Positions 36,532-46,532 are shown, numbered from the stretch's first letter. The stretch is 64,000 bases of DNA from Acinetobacter gyllenbergii CIP 110306 = MTCC 11365 (GCF_000413855.1 NZ_ATGG01000016.1:101855-165854); one strand, 5' to 3'. A program made the numbers and translations. Notes: generated from the letters alone by a model not told the origin.

Positions 36532-39500
36532 ATGAATATAGCGACAAAAGTTACTCCAAAAATGATCGCTACCAAAGATGTATCACTGGATGATAAATAT
36601 ATCAGTGATCACGGTTCAGCCTATATGACAGGCATACAAGCACTGGTTCGGTTACCTCTGGCACAGACTCGCCGTGATGAATTGAACGGCTTACACACTG
36701 CCGGCTTCATTTCAGGTTATCGCGGTTCACCTGTCGGGAATTATGATAATTTCCTTTGGCAAATTGGAGGCTTACTTAAAGATCACCATGTCGTCTTTCA
36801 ACCCGGTATCAATGAAGACCTCGCGGCGACTGCCATTTGGGGCACACAACAAGCCAACCTCGCAGGTCAGGGCAAATATGATGGTGTTACTGCATGGTGG
36901 TATGGCAAAGGCCCAGGTGTAGACCGTTCAGGCGATGTACTTCGCCATGCCAACCTCGCAGGAACCGCCGAACATAGTGGCGTGGTTGCCCTGTTTGGGG
37001 ATGATCATTCCTGTAAATCGTCGACCGTTCCTCATCAATCCGAACATGTGATGATGGGATGTGGTATTCCAATTTTCTATCCAACTTCGGTGCAACATAT
37101 TCTCGATTTGGGCGTCCACGCGGTGGCCATGTCACGTTTTGCTGGGGTCTGGACCTCAATGAAACTGGTCAGTGAAATTGTTGAAACCTCGGCTTCGGTC
37201 ATTGTCGACCTCGATCGTGTCACCCCTGTTTTACCTGAAATCGAGCTGCCTGCCGACGGCATCCATATTCGCTGGCCAGATCATGGCATCCAACAAGAAC
37301 AACGGCTTTATCAATATCGCTTACCCGCGGTATTGGATTATGCGCGCGCCAATCAACTCAATCAGATCACATGGCCATGTGAGCATGCCCGTATCGGCAT
37401 TGCTGCCAGTGGTAAGGGTTATCTCGATACCATTGAAGCCTTGCGCATCCTCGGCATTGAAAATGAAACCGCGCAACAACTGGGATTACGGGTTTATCAG
37501 GTTGCACTGATTTGGCCATTAGAACCCCAAGGTCTGCGTCAGTTTGCCGAAGGTTTACAAGAACTGATTGTAGTCGAAGAAAAACGTCCGATTCTGGAAG
37601 TACAAATTAAAGACGAATTGTATTCCCTACCTGATGAACAGCGTCCGCATGTGATTGGCAAAGCACCTCATGGTAAAGGTGAATGGAGTACCTCATTTGA
37701 GGAAGCACCGCTAATTGGTCATTACGAGTTCCAACCAGAGCCGATTGCCAAAATGTTGGCAGCACGGTTTTTAAAATTAGATTTGCCTGAAAGTTTAAGA
37801 CAGCAAATCCAGAGTCGTGTCGATTTACTGCATAAAGCTGAGCAAGAATCACGCCGTGTACTAGATTTGGCCGAGCGTAAACCCTATTTCTGCAGCGGTT
37901 GTCCACATAATACCTCGACAGTCGTACCAGAAGGTAGCCGTGCACTGGGTGGCATCGGTTGTCACTATATTGCGGTGTCACTAGATCGCGGCACTGAAAC
38001 CTTTTCGCAAATGGGTGGCGAAGGTGTCAGTTGGGCGGGTGCATCACATTTCACCAATGAAAAGCATATTTTTGCCAATCTCGGTGATGGTACCTACTTC
38101 CATTCAGGCTATCTCGCGATTCGACAAGCCATCGCTGCAAACATTAATATTACTTATAAAATTCTCTATAACGATGCGGTTGCCATGACGGGCGGTCAGC
38201 ATGTTGATGGACATCTCAGTGTCGCGCAATTGACTCGCCAGCTCGATGCAGAAGGTATTAAAAAACAAGTCATTGTCACGGATGAACCTGAGCTGATCCA
38301 TGCTGAAGAGCACCTTGCGCCACATGTCGAAATCCGCCATCGCAATGATCTTGATGCAGTACAACGTGAGTTACGTGATATTTCGGGGGTCACCGCTTTA
38401 ATCTATGTGCAAACCTGCGCCAGTGAAAAGCGTCGTCGCCGTAAACGTGATGCTTACCCAGACCCAGCTGAACGCCTTTATATCAATAGTGACATTTGTG
38501 AAGGCTGCGGTGATTGTTCTAAAAAATCCAATTGCTTGTCGATTGAACCTGTCGAAACCACTTTAGGCACCAAACGTCAGATTAATCAAAGCAGCTGTAA
38601 TAAAGATTTCACCTGTGTAGAAGGTTTCTGCCCAAGCTTTGTGACCGTGCATACACGAGATATGAAACGCCCCGCCAAGTTTGAAGGTTTTGCGACAGGT
38701 TGGCCTGAACGCCCCATCATTCCTCAACTTGTTGATACGCCGAATCGTATTATGGTCGGTGGTGTTGGCGGTACAGGTGTGGTCACCGTTGGAGCTTTAC
38801 TGGGTATGGCAGCCCATCTGGAAGGCAAAGCCACCCGTGTCATGGACATGGCTGGGCTGGCGCAAAAAGGCGGTACGGTGTATTCCTATATCCAAATTGC
38901 CGCAGATGATGCGCAAATATCATCGACTAAAATTCCAGAACATCAATGTGATCTATTGATTGGTGCAGATGCTATTGTCGCAGGCAGTAATGCCGCGCTA
39001 TCCCGTTTAAAACAAGATGCGATGGTAATCGTCAATGAAGATGGTTCACCGACCTCTGACTTTATTAACAAACGTGACTGGTATGCACCGATTAACGATT
39101 TAATTGATCGTCTGCGTGGCCGTGTCCACAAAGAAAATCTGCTCTCCTTACCTGCTGCACGAATCGCAACACAAGTTTTAGGCGATGCGATCTATGCCAA
39201 TCAACTGCTCTTGGGGATAGCTTGGCAATCAGGACAAATTCCTCTGTTACGTGAAAGTATTGAAAAAGCCATCCAACTGAATGGCACGGCGATTGACAAA
39301 AATCTTGAAGCCTTCCGTATTGGTTGCCATCTCGCCAGCGATCCAGACTTAGTCACTGCTTTACTCGCCAGCCTGCCAAGAACCAATGCGCCACAAACAC
39401 TCACAGAACTCATCAACGATCGCACGATACGTCTGCAAGACTATTGGAATGAGGCTTATGCAGATCGCTACAGAATGCTGTTAGAAGAAGTGGCTAAATT

Positions 39501-40005
39501 GCTTCCTGAAGCATTGGCAAGCACCATCGCAACCCAACTGTATCGTGTCATGGCCTATAAAGATGAATACGAGGTTGCCCGCTTGTTAACAGGTGCAAGC
39601 TTTAAAAAATCAATCGAATCACAATTCGGAAGTGGTGTCCGTCTTTCCTATCATCTTGCACCACCGACCTTGGGTACCGATCAAAATATCCGTAAACGTA
39701 TCTTTGGCTATTGGATGCGCTTTCCAATGATGTTGCTGGCACGTTTACAATGGCTGCGCGAAAGCTTCTTTGATCCATTTACTCGTCAGCAAGAGCGCCA
39801 ACATGAACAGGCATGGCGAGAACGTTATATCGCCTTTGTTGAAACCCTGATTTCATCACCAAACAGCTATAATCTAGTTGTTGCAGAACAGATTGCCGAA
39901 CTACCTGCTGAAGTGCGTGGCTTTGGGCATATCAAGATGCAGGCTATGCAAGTCGCAAACCAACGCTGGGATGAGCTATCAAAAGAACTCAGCAATAAAG
40001 GCTAA
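36532..40005 (+). CDS. fused indolepyruvate:ferredoxin oxidoreductase family protein
   Basis: An unusually long 1157-residue protein joining the alpha and beta subunits of 2-oxoacid:ferredoxin oxidoreductase. The N-terminal part has SGYRGSPVGNYD near residue 63. A Cys motif CSGCPHNT lies near 453, thiamine-diphosphate motifs GDGTYFHSG and NDAVAMTGGQ near 519-550, an iron-sulphur motif CEGCGDCSKKSNC near 656, and the gamma-type domain begins with GVGGTGVVTVG near 744. The family oxidatively decarboxylates indolepyruvate or other aryl- or branched 2-oxo acids to acyl-CoA. AAGGAG precedes the start. It stands alone with a divergent LysR gene; no ferredoxin gene is adjacent. The true 2-oxo acid is open. 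Confidence 0.87.
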   Translation: MNIATKVTPKMIATKDVSLDDKYISDHGSAYMTGIQALVRLPLAQTRRDELNGLHTAGFISGYRGSPVGNYDNFLWQIGGLLKDHHVVFQPGINEDLAATAIWGTQQANLAGQGKYDGVTAWWYGKGPGVDRSGDVLRHANLAGTAEHSGVVALFGDDHSCKSSTVPHQSEHVMMGCGIPIFYPTSVQHILDLGVHAVAMSRFAGVWTSMKLVSEIVETSASVIVDLDRVTPVLPEIELPADGIHIRWPDHGIQQEQRLYQYRLPAVLDYARANQLNQITWPCEHARIGIAASGKGYLDTIEALRILGIENETAQQLGLRVYQVALIWPLEPQGLRQFAEGLQELIVVEEKRPILEVQIKDELYSLPDEQRPHVIGKAPHGKGEWSTSFEEAPLIGHYEFQPEPIAKMLAARFLKLDLPESLRQQIQSRVDLLHKAEQESRRVLDLAERKPYFCSGCPHNTSTVVPEGSRALGGIGCHYIAVSLDRGTETFSQMGGEGVSWAGASHFTNEKHIFANLGDGTYFHSGYLAIRQAIAANINITYKILYNDAVAMTGGQHVDGHLSVAQLTRQLDAEGIKKQVIVTDEPELIHAEEHLAPHVEIRHRNDLDAVQRELRDISGVTALIYVQTCASEKRRRRKRDAYPDPAERLYINSDICEGCGDCSKKSNCLSIEPVETTLGTKRQINQSSCNKDFTCVEGFCPSFVTVHTRDMKRPAKFEGFATGWPERPIIPQLVDTPNRIMVGGVGGTGVVTVGALLGMAAHLEGKATRVMDMAGLAQKGGTVYSYIQIAADDAQISSTKIPEHQCDLLIGADAIVAGSNAALSRLKQDAMVIVNEDGSPTSDFINKRDWYAPINDLIDRLRGRVHKENLLSLPAARIATQVLGDAIYANQLLLGIAWQSGQIPLLRESIEKAIQLNGTAIDKNLEAFRIGCHLASDPDLVTALLASLPRTNAPQTLTELINDRTIRLQDYWNEAYADRYRMLLEEVAKLLPEALASTIATQLYRVMAYKDEYEVARLLTGASFKKSIESQFGSGVRLSYHLAPPTLGTDQNIRKRIFGYWMRFPMMLLARLQWLRESFFDPFTRQQERQHEQAWRERYIAFVETLISSPNSYNLVVAEQIAELPAEVRGFGHIKMQAMQVANQRWDELSKELSNKG

Positions 40006-40124
40006 TGCCTTAAAATAAATCACTGACTGGGCATGTCAAATAACAAATGATAGGCTCCGTCAGTCGATTCACAATTAAAAGTTGGTAGGACTGACTGATG
40101 ATTTGAACTGAGAATATTTATCCA

Positions 40125-41048
40125 TTAATACCCCTTCAAAGTGTCCACCTGATTTAATAATGCTTGCCCTTGAATAACACGCTGATCATTTTCTAAAATT
40201 TGATTCACCACAACCGACCAAGGTGCATGTGAAGCAACATGTGGCGTGATCACCACTTTTTCATGTTGCCAAAGTGGATGATTTTCAACTAAGGGTTCTT
40301 TTGCAAAGACATCCAAAATTGCACCACGTAAACGTCCAGAATCCAGATAATTTAATAAATCCTGCTCAACCAGATGCTGACCACGACCACAATTGATGAT
40401 ACAGGCCTGTTCAGGAAGCAAATCAAATAAATATTTTGATAAAATACCCTGATTATTTTCCGTAAGTGGTAATAAATTAATCAGAATTTCAGCCTGTCCC
40501 AAGAACGTGTCAAAATCTTCATCACCTGCATAACAGCTCACATGTGCAATATTTTTCGGGCTACGAGACCAACCAGACACTTGATAACCGAGCGCAGCAA
40601 ATTGCTTGGCCATATATCCGCCCATTTGCCCCAAGCCCATAATTCCAATTTTCAATTCAGCATGTTCTCGTTGTGGATACTGCCGCCATTGTTGTTGTTT
40701 CTTCTGTCTAAAAGCCTGATCAAAAAATCGTTGATAATATAAAATGCCCCACTGCAAATAATCGAACATACCTTTTTGATGTAACTGATCGACCACCCGA
40801 CAGACTTTATACTGCGTGCCAATTCGCTGCAGATTCAGATGCTCAACACCAGCAGCCATTGAATGAATCAGTTTTAATTCAGGCAATTTTTCTAAATGAT
40901 CCAGATTCGGAAACCACGAAACTGCTGTGGTCGCAGATTGAGCCTGTTCACTGTCCGCTAAACAATAGGAATCATGAGGTGCGTATTGCCGAAATGCATC
41001 TTCAAGCCATTTTTGAACTTTGGGTACAGTCGTGGCAATCACAATCAT
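40125..41048 (-). CDS. D-2-hydroxyacid dehydrogenase (glyoxylate/hydroxypyruvate reductase type)
   Basis: A 307-residue NAD(P)-dependent dehydrogenase: dinucleotide motif GIMGLGQMGGYMAK near residue 135, catalytic Arg in NCGRGQHL near 219, Glu in FAKEPLVENHP near 249, and His in TPHVASHAPWS near 268. It resembles GhrA-type reductases that interconvert 2-oxo and 2-hydroxy acids. Its start overlaps the end of the class II aldolase gene by four bases, so the two are coupled. Last gene of a four-gene leftward operon of unclear purpose. Confidence 0.82.
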   Translation of the reverse strand: MIVIATTVPKVQKWLEDAFRQYAPHDSYCLADSEQAQSATTAVSWFPNLDHLEKLPELKLIHSMAAGVEHLNLQRIGTQYKVCRVVDQLHQKGMFDYLQWGILYYQRFFDQAFRQKKQQQWRQYPQREHAELKIGIMGLGQMGGYMAKQFAALGYQVSGWSRSPKNIAHVSCYAGDEDFDTFLGQAEILINLLPLTENNQGILSKYLFDLLPEQACIINCGRGQHLVEQDLLNYLDSGRLRGAILDVFAKEPLVENHPLWQHEKVVITPHVASHAPWSVVVNQILENDQRVIQGQALLNQVDTLKGY

Positions 41049-41800
41049 GTGCAGTATTCCTCACGTTGCAGTTCAATTAAAGACAAGGCTGCATTCCAGG
41101 CATTTAGAATAATTTTTTCAACACCTGCGGATTCGAATTGCTGGGTGGTATGTTCACACACCGCTTCTAAGGGAAAATGGAGTTCTGTTCCCCCTGCCAG
41201 TGCCTTGATTTGTGCCTGACATGCACGCTCTAGAAAGTAAATTTCATGAAATGCACGCTGCACACTATCGCCAGTTGCCAACAATCCATGATTTCTTAAA
41301 ATCATCACACGATTGTCTCCTAAATCATCGACCAATCGCGCTCTTTCTTCCGTCAGTAAAGCAACTCCTTCATACTCGTGATAACTGACTTTTTTATAAA
41401 ATTTCAGTGCGTGTTGCGAGATGGGTAACAAGCCATGCTTCTGTGCTGAAACTGCAATTCCATCTGCGGTATGGGTATGGATTACACAGTGAATATCTTC
41501 ACGCGCTGTATGCAAGGCTGAATGAATGACAAAACCAGCCACATTCACCGTTTTACCAGCATCATAATGTTCTACGATATTGCCTTCATTATCTATTTTA
41601 ACCAAATCAGAGGCTTTCATTCTTTCAAATGGAATACCATAATGATTAATCAGAAAATGCCCTTTCTCATCTGCTACACGTAGGCTGATATGGGTATCAA
41701 TAAGATCTGTCATACGATAATAGGCAATCAATCGATATAGAGCAGCTAACTGACAACGTGCTTCCCATTCGGTTGTCGAAACCATTTCTTTTAGACTCAT
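41045..41800 (-). CDS. class II aldolase/adducin-family protein
   Basis: A 251-residue protein of the class II aldolase/adducin fold. Metal ligands are visible in HCVIHTHTADG near residue 106 and ILRNHGLLATG near 165, with DTHISLRV near 36. Family members are fuculose-phosphate-type aldolases, decarboxylases or epimerases acting on hydroxy compounds. There is no phosphate-sugar context here. It overlaps the 2-hydroxyacid dehydrogenase gene by four bases and follows an enoyl-CoA hydratase-like gene by 82 bases. The substrate is unknown. Confidence 0.8.
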   Translation of the reverse strand: MSLKEMVSTTEWEARCQLAALYRLIAYYRMTDLIDTHISLRVADEKGHFLINHYGIPFERMKASDLVKIDNEGNIVEHYDAGKTVNVAGFVIHSALHTAREDIHCVIHTHTADGIAVSAQKHGLLPISQHALKFYKKVSYHEYEGVALLTEERARLVDDLGDNRVMILRNHGLLATGDSVQRAFHEIYFLERACQAQIKALAGGTELHFPLEAVCEHTTQQFESAGVEKIILNAWNAALSLIELQREEYCT

Positions 41801-41882
41801 GTTATCTCCTTATTTAAGTGCTTACGATATCAAGTACTATTTTTCATTTTTTGGATGTAAATGTCATGCACAGTCAATGTAT

Positions 41883-42671
41883 CTAGCTAAAGTCAGGTTT
41901 CCTCTTTTGCATAAATGCTGCCACACCCTCTTTATAGTTATCTGATTGTCCTGCAATACGTTGAAATTCACGCTCCAGCTGCAATTGCTCAGCAAGGGTG
42001 TTGTGTGTAGCACGGTTTAAAGCTTGTTTAATCAATGCAATCGAACTACTGGGTTGCTCCGCTAACTGTTCAGCCAATGCGGTGACATTTGCATCGAAAA
42101 GCTCATCTTCATAAACCTCCCAGATCAACCCCCAAATCAAGGCTTTCTGGGCAGAAAGCTTGTCTCCCAACATGGTCAGCCCTTTTGCTCGCGCCAAACC
42201 GATCAACTGCGGTAAATTCCATGTGCCGCCTGCATCAGGAATTAAACCGACTTTGCAAAAAGACTGTATGAATGAAGCAGACTGTTTGGCCACCACCAGA
42301 TCACAGGTCAAAGCCAGATTGGCACCTGCACCAGCAGCTACACCATTCACTGCAGCGATTACAGGTTTGGTCATGTCTGTAATTTTAAGCACTAGAGGAT
42401 TATAGAATTTTTCTAAAGCAGCTCCTGCATCATAATCTGGGGCAGCAATGACAGTATGACTTCTTGATCTTAAATCCTGTCCAGCACAAAAACCTTTACC
42501 TGCGCCAGAGATCACAATCACTTTTATTTCCCTCGAAACTGCCCAAAGGTCTAAAACTGCTGCAATTTCACAGTGCATGTGTTCATTGAAACTATTCAGT
42601 ACTTCTGGGCGATTAAGCGTTAAATAACCAACACGGTTGTGTTGACGAATCAAAATATGTTCAAAATCCAT
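41883..42671 (-). CDS. enoyl-CoA hydratase/isomerase family protein (PaaG-like)
   Basis: A 262-residue crotonase-family protein. The oxyanion-hole motifs are GKGFCAGQDLRSR near residue 58 and NGVAAGAGANLALTCD near 108. The AGQDL form resembles PaaG, the ring-epoxide isomerase, but no phenylacetate genes are nearby, so a general enoyl-CoA hydratase or isomerase role is safer. It follows the 600-residue acyl-CoA dehydrogenase gene by 43 bases, and together they could carry out the first two beta-oxidation steps on an unidentified acyl-CoA. Confidence 0.83.
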   Translation of the reverse strand: MDFEHILIRQHNRVGYLTLNRPEVLNSFNEHMHCEIAAVLDLWAVSREIKVIVISGAGKGFCAGQDLRSRSHTVIAAPDYDAGAALEKFYNPLVLKITDMTKPVIAAVNGVAAGAGANLALTCDLVVAKQSASFIQSFCKVGLIPDAGGTWNLPQLIGLARAKGLTMLGDKLSAQKALIWGLIWEVYEDELFDANVTALAEQLAEQPSSSIALIKQALNRATHNTLAEQLQLEREFQRIAGQSDNYKEGVAAFMQKRKPDFS

Positions 42672-42714
42672 TTGTCACTACTCTCTGAAAAAATTTACAA
42701 CCCGTGGATCGGAC

Positions 42715-44517
42715 TCAGAATGAAAAAGCGTCCTCATCAAGTTCCATCACGGACTCTGCTCCAGACGCAATAGAAGCTGCATGTGCTTGTGTACGATGTA
42801 ATAGCTTCTGAAAGAAGAACTTCGCTGTACTGAGTTTAGCCTGATAGAATTTTTGCTCTTGCGTGCCTTCGTCCAGTTTTTCATGGGCAACTTGTGCCAT
42901 ACGTGCCCAGAGGTAAGCGAATACCACATAGCTGGAAAAATAGAGATAATCGACTGAAGCAGCACCAATTTCTTCAGGATTTTGCTTGGCTTTCTCTGCA
43001 ATCGTCTTAGTCAGTGTCAACCACTGTTGTTTAAGCTCAGCTAATCTTTCTAAATAAGGTTTCAAGACTTCATTGGATTGCTGTTCACTAACAAACTGCT
43101 CAATTAAATCCGTCATGTTTTTTAACAGTTTTCCTTCAGACTTCAGTACTTTTCGCGCCAGTAAATCTAAAGACTGGATTTCAGTGGTACCTTCATACAA
43201 GGTGGATATTCTTGCATCGCGTACAATTTGCTCCATTCCATGCTCAACAATAAAGCCATGACCGCCAAATACTTGAACACCATGCTTGGCAGACTCATTG
43301 CCTGATTCTGTTAAAAATGCTTTGGCTATCGGAGTTAAAAAGGCCAGTAATTCATCCGACATTTTGCGTTGCTCGGGATCATCTGAAGTTTCAACAATAT
43401 CGACATGCTGAGCTAGAAAATAGGCCAAGGCACGCCCACCCTCTGAAAATGCTTTTTGCGTCATTAACATGGCGCGTACAGCAGGATGAACAATAATGGG
43501 GTCCGCATTTTTATCAGGGCACTTTGCTCCAGTTAAAGAGCGCATCGCCAAGCGATCTTTGGCATAAGCTAAAGCTCCTTGAAATGAAATCTCAGAGGCA
43601 GCCAGACCTTGTACAGCAGTGCCAATCCGGGCGGTATTCATAAAGGTGAACATACAATTGAGCCCACGGTTTTCAGGACCAATTAGATAACCTTTTGCAG
43701 CATCAAAATTTAAAACACAGGTTGCGTTACCATGAATCCCCATCTTATGTTCAATCGCACTACACAGCACATTGTTTCGATCTTGCACATTGCCCTGAGT
43801 ATCGACATTAAATTTCGGCACAATAAACAGAGAAATCCCTTTAGTGCCTGTCGGCGCATCTGGTAAACGAGCCAACACAATGTGGATAATATTTTCTGAA
43901 AGATCATGTTCCCCTGCGGAAATAAAAATCTTTTCTCCTGTGATGGCATAACTTCCATCTGAATTCAGCTCAGCCTTAGTACGAATCAAACCTAAGTCTG
44001 AACCTGCATGAGATTCCGTTAAACACATGGTTCCTGTCCAAACACCACGGATCAGCTTGCTTAAAAATACCTGTTTTTGCTGTTCAGTGCCGTGATGCTC
44101 AATGGTTCGCATCGCACCGTGCGATAGACCAGGATACATTGCCCATGCCCAATTAGAACCACATAACATCTCAGAAATGGCAATTCGCAATAAGGTCGGT
44201 AAGCCTTGCCCACCATGTTCCGGATCGGCAGTGAGAGAGGTAAATCCAAGCTCCACATATTTATCATAAGCTTCTTTAAACCCCTTCGGGGTGGTCACAA
44301 TACCTTGATCTAAATGGCAACCTTCTTGATCACCATTTTGATTGATTGGAGCCAGTTCATTTTCACAAAAATCTGCTGCTGCTTCCAAATATTGATCTAC
44401 TAGTTCACGACTGACGATATCCTGATATTTAGATAATTTTTGGTAGTTTTGTTCGGTTTGAAGCAATTCATGTAGTACAAATTGCATATCGCGTTGAGGA
44501 GCTTTGTATAAAGGCAT
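42715..44517 (-). CDS. acyl-CoA dehydrogenase with C-terminal extension (DmdC/AidB-like long form)
   Basis: A 600-residue flavoprotein of the long acyl-CoA dehydrogenase class, with an extra C-terminal helical domain after about residue 440. CLTESHAGSDLGLIRT lies near residue 165, KIFISAGEHDLSEN near 193 and STLYEGTTEIQSLDLLARKV near 433. The ATG at 44517 (MPLYKAPQRDM) is chosen: AAGGG lies eight bases upstream, while the frame from 44601 has no such site. It is first in a four-gene operon and diverges from a thioesterase gene. Related proteins act on 3-methylmercaptopropionyl-CoA or aryl/long-chain acyl-CoA; the substrate is not clear here. Confidence 0.87.
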   Translation of the reverse strand: MPLYKAPQRDMQFVLHELLQTEQNYQKLSKYQDIVSRELVDQYLEAAADFCENELAPINQNGDQEGCHLDQGIVTTPKGFKEAYDKYVELGFTSLTADPEHGGQGLPTLLRIAISEMLCGSNWAWAMYPGLSHGAMRTIEHHGTEQQKQVFLSKLIRGVWTGTMCLTESHAGSDLGLIRTKAELNSDGSYAITGEKIFISAGEHDLSENIIHIVLARLPDAPTGTKGISLFIVPKFNVDTQGNVQDRNNVLCSAIEHKMGIHGNATCVLNFDAAKGYLIGPENRGLNCMFTFMNTARIGTAVQGLAASEISFQGALAYAKDRLAMRSLTGAKCPDKNADPIIVHPAVRAMLMTQKAFSEGGRALAYFLAQHVDIVETSDDPEQRKMSDELLAFLTPIAKAFLTESGNESAKHGVQVFGGHGFIVEHGMEQIVRDARISTLYEGTTEIQSLDLLARKVLKSEGKLLKNMTDLIEQFVSEQQSNEVLKPYLERLAELKQQWLTLTKTIAEKAKQNPEEIGAASVDYLYFSSYVVFAYLWARMAQVAHEKLDEGTQEQKFYQAKLSTAKFFFQKLLHRTQAHAASIASGAESVMELDEDAFSF

Positions 44518-44836
44518 GATTTTTTCCCTTGTCTTTCTTCCCTGAAGAGACAGCACTGCTCCTGAGGGAACTTTTATTTTTCCTAACCTCAAAAATATCA
44601 AATAAATTTCTTATTGCAAAATTTATTTTCATTTTAATAATGTTTATTTTGTGAAAAACACCAACAGACTTCTATCACAAAACATAATTTATTGTATATT
44701 AACAGCTATTTTAATTAATCATGATTGATAGCAAAAATTAAAGAGAATTTAAAAATTCTGTTTTGCGAAATAATATTCCGTAAAAATTTAATTTATAGTA
44801 TTGTGATGAGATTGCTTAAACATCCAAGGACGATTT
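44518..44836. other. divergent promoter region, acyl-CoA dehydrogenase / thioesterase
   Basis: About 320 AT-rich bases without a gene. An imperfect dyad at 44761-44785 (TTTTGCGAAAT against ATTCCGTAAAA) lies 52 bases upstream of the thioesterase start. It shares the GCGAAA half-site with the IclR-type palindromes further right but not their spacing, so its link to them is weak. Confidence 0.4.
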
Positions 44837-45274
44837 ATGGATAACCCGAAATATACTGGTCTTGAATTTTTAACGGCTTTAAAAAATGGTGAGGTGTCTC
44901 CTTCTCCTATGGCCCACACGCTACCTATGGAACTCATTGAGGTTTCAAAAGGAAAAGCAACCTATAAAGTTACTCCTGGACAGGAACATCGAAATATACA
45001 AGGCGGTGTACATGGCGGTTTTTGTGCAACAGCTCTGGATACCGTTACAGGGAGTGCAGCGCATACCTTACTGGAACATGGGGTTGGTTATGGCACCATC
45101 GACCTAAATGTAAAAATGATTCGCCCCATGCAGATTGATACGTCTTACTATGCGACAGCCGAGTTAATTAATGCGGGCCGAAATATTATTAGTACCGAAG
45201 GTAAAATCGTAGATGAAAACGGTAAAGTGTATGCCTTTGCCTCGGCAACCTTAATGATCATTCGCAAAACATAG
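44837..45274 (+). CDS. PaaI-family hotdog thioesterase
   Basis: A 145-residue single hotdog-fold protein with the PaaI-type motif QGGVHGGFCATALDTVTG near residue 55, where the helix-start Gly and Asp/His polarise the thioester. Such enzymes hydrolyse aryl- or acyl-CoA, often clearing dead-end thioesters. It diverges from the four-gene acyl-CoA operon and may protect CoA pools when that pathway runs (inference). AGGAC lies about six bases before the start codon. Confidence 0.82.
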   Translation: MDNPKYTGLEFLTALKNGEVSPSPMAHTLPMELIEVSKGKATYKVTPGQEHRNIQGGVHGGFCATALDTVTGSAAHTLLEHGVGYGTIDLNVKMIRPMQIDTSYYATAELINAGRNIISTEGKIVDENGKVYAFASATLMIIRKT

Positions 45275-45297
45275 CAAGAGCAATATCAAACTCCTCT

Positions 45298-46515
45298 TTA
45301 TAGTGCTTTTTTCTGCGCCTCTGCGTTATTCATTGCATGAAAATCTAGGCGATCAATCATAAAACTGATGATTGCCATCATTACTCCAAGTATCACACAT
45401 GCCGTCCACCCCCAATGTTTCCAAGCATATACGGCAATAAAGGAACCTAGAGCCGCTCCGCCAAAATATAAGGTCATATAAATCGAATTAATACGAGAAC
45501 GCGCTTCTGCCGAAATTCGATAGACTAGATTTTGATTTAAAACATGAAATGCCGACAAACCGAAATAAGCCATAACAACCCCAACAGCGTAAGCAACTAG
45601 AGACTGCTGTGCAAAAAATAGCGGTATCCATGCACTTATTAATAGCCCCATACAAATCATCGCAATTTTATTTTCAAGCCCTGCCGCAATTTTCTTACCT
45701 GCCCAAGGGGTCGCAAATACGCCAGCCAAACCAACAATTCCAAATAAACCAATCTGAAAATCGTTAAAGTGATAAGGCTCATTCGCCAAAATAAAAGTCA
45801 TCGTGGTAAAAATCAGAGCCAAAATTCCAAAGCCAATTCCTCCGGCAAAACCACGGCGCAGTAAATGAGGCTGATGAGCTGCTAATGAAAATAATGAACC
45901 ATAAATCTGTAGAATATTGAGTTGGTGAGACTTACGTGCAACTGGCAACTTCATCCACATCACCCAAGCAAACCCCAAAATGACAATTCCGCTAATCAAA
46001 TAAACCGCGTGCCAAGACCAAATTGTAGAAAGTAAGCCTGCAATAGAACGTGCCAATAATATTCCCAAAAACAAACCACTCATGAGAGTGCCTACAACTT
46101 GAGGACTTTTTTGTGGGCTGGCTAAACCTGCGGCGAAAGGAACTAAAACTTGAGTTGCAATAGAAAAGAATGTCGCTAAAAAGGTAAAGCCATATAAAAC
46201 TGGCAAGGTTTGACTCAAGGATAGCCCTACTTGTGCAAGGCCTGTACAGCACATAAGCAAGCAAATATAACTTCGCTTTTCAAAAAAGTCACCTAAGGGA
46301 ACCAGAATAAAAAGGCCAACTGCATATGACAGTTGGCTAATTACAATGGTTAAAGCAACTTGATCGGCATTGACTTTTAATGCATCTGCTATTGAATAAA
46401 TCAACGGCTGGTTATAATAGTTTGAACCCGCACAAATTCCACATGTCATCGCCATGATAAAAATAAAGCTTTTTGACAATATCGCGTCTGTATCGAGCCG
46501 AGCTATTTTATCCAT
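45298..46515 (-). CDS. MFS transporter, last gene of the dcaAKIJP-type operon
   Basis: A 405-residue, about twelve-segment transporter. MTCGICAGSNYYNQPLIYSI near residue 18 and LGDFFEKRSYICLLM near 75 resemble drug- or metabolite-efflux members of the MFS. It starts 17 bases after the porin gene and so belongs to the same leftward operon. A clear paralogue lies at 57466-58659 (shared ICxGxNYxxQPLIxSI start and LGDxxEKR loop). It could export excess diacid or intermediates; direction of transport is unknown. Confidence 0.82.
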   Translation of the reverse strand: MDKIARLDTDAILSKSFIFIMAMTCGICAGSNYYNQPLIYSIADALKVNADQVALTIVISQLSYAVGLFILVPLGDFFEKRSYICLLMCCTGLAQVGLSLSQTLPVLYGFTFLATFFSIATQVLVPFAAGLASPQKSPQVVGTLMSGLFLGILLARSIAGLLSTIWSWHAVYLISGIVILGFAWVMWMKLPVARKSHQLNILQIYGSLFSLAAHQPHLLRRGFAGGIGFGILALIFTTMTFILANEPYHFNDFQIGLFGIVGLAGVFATPWAGKKIAAGLENKIAMICMGLLISAWIPLFFAQQSLVAYAVGVVMAYFGLSAFHVLNQNLVYRISAEARSRINSIYMTLYFGGAALGSFIAVYAWKHWGWTACVILGVMMAIISFMIDRLDFHAMNNAEAQKKAL

Positions 46516-46532
46516 GTTCCCTTGCCTTATTT

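Noticed and set aside
37607..37981. 124-codon minus-strand frame inside the indolepyruvate oxidoreductase gene
   Set aside because: Antisense to conserved TPP-enzyme sequence, no motifs.
40005..40124. Repeated ACTGAC/GTCAGT elements between two convergent genes as a terminator
   Set aside because: The arms are only six bases with a long loop and no T run.
41883..42671. Assignment as paaG of phenylacetate degradation
   Set aside because: The AGQDL motif is suggestive, but no other paa gene is in the window.
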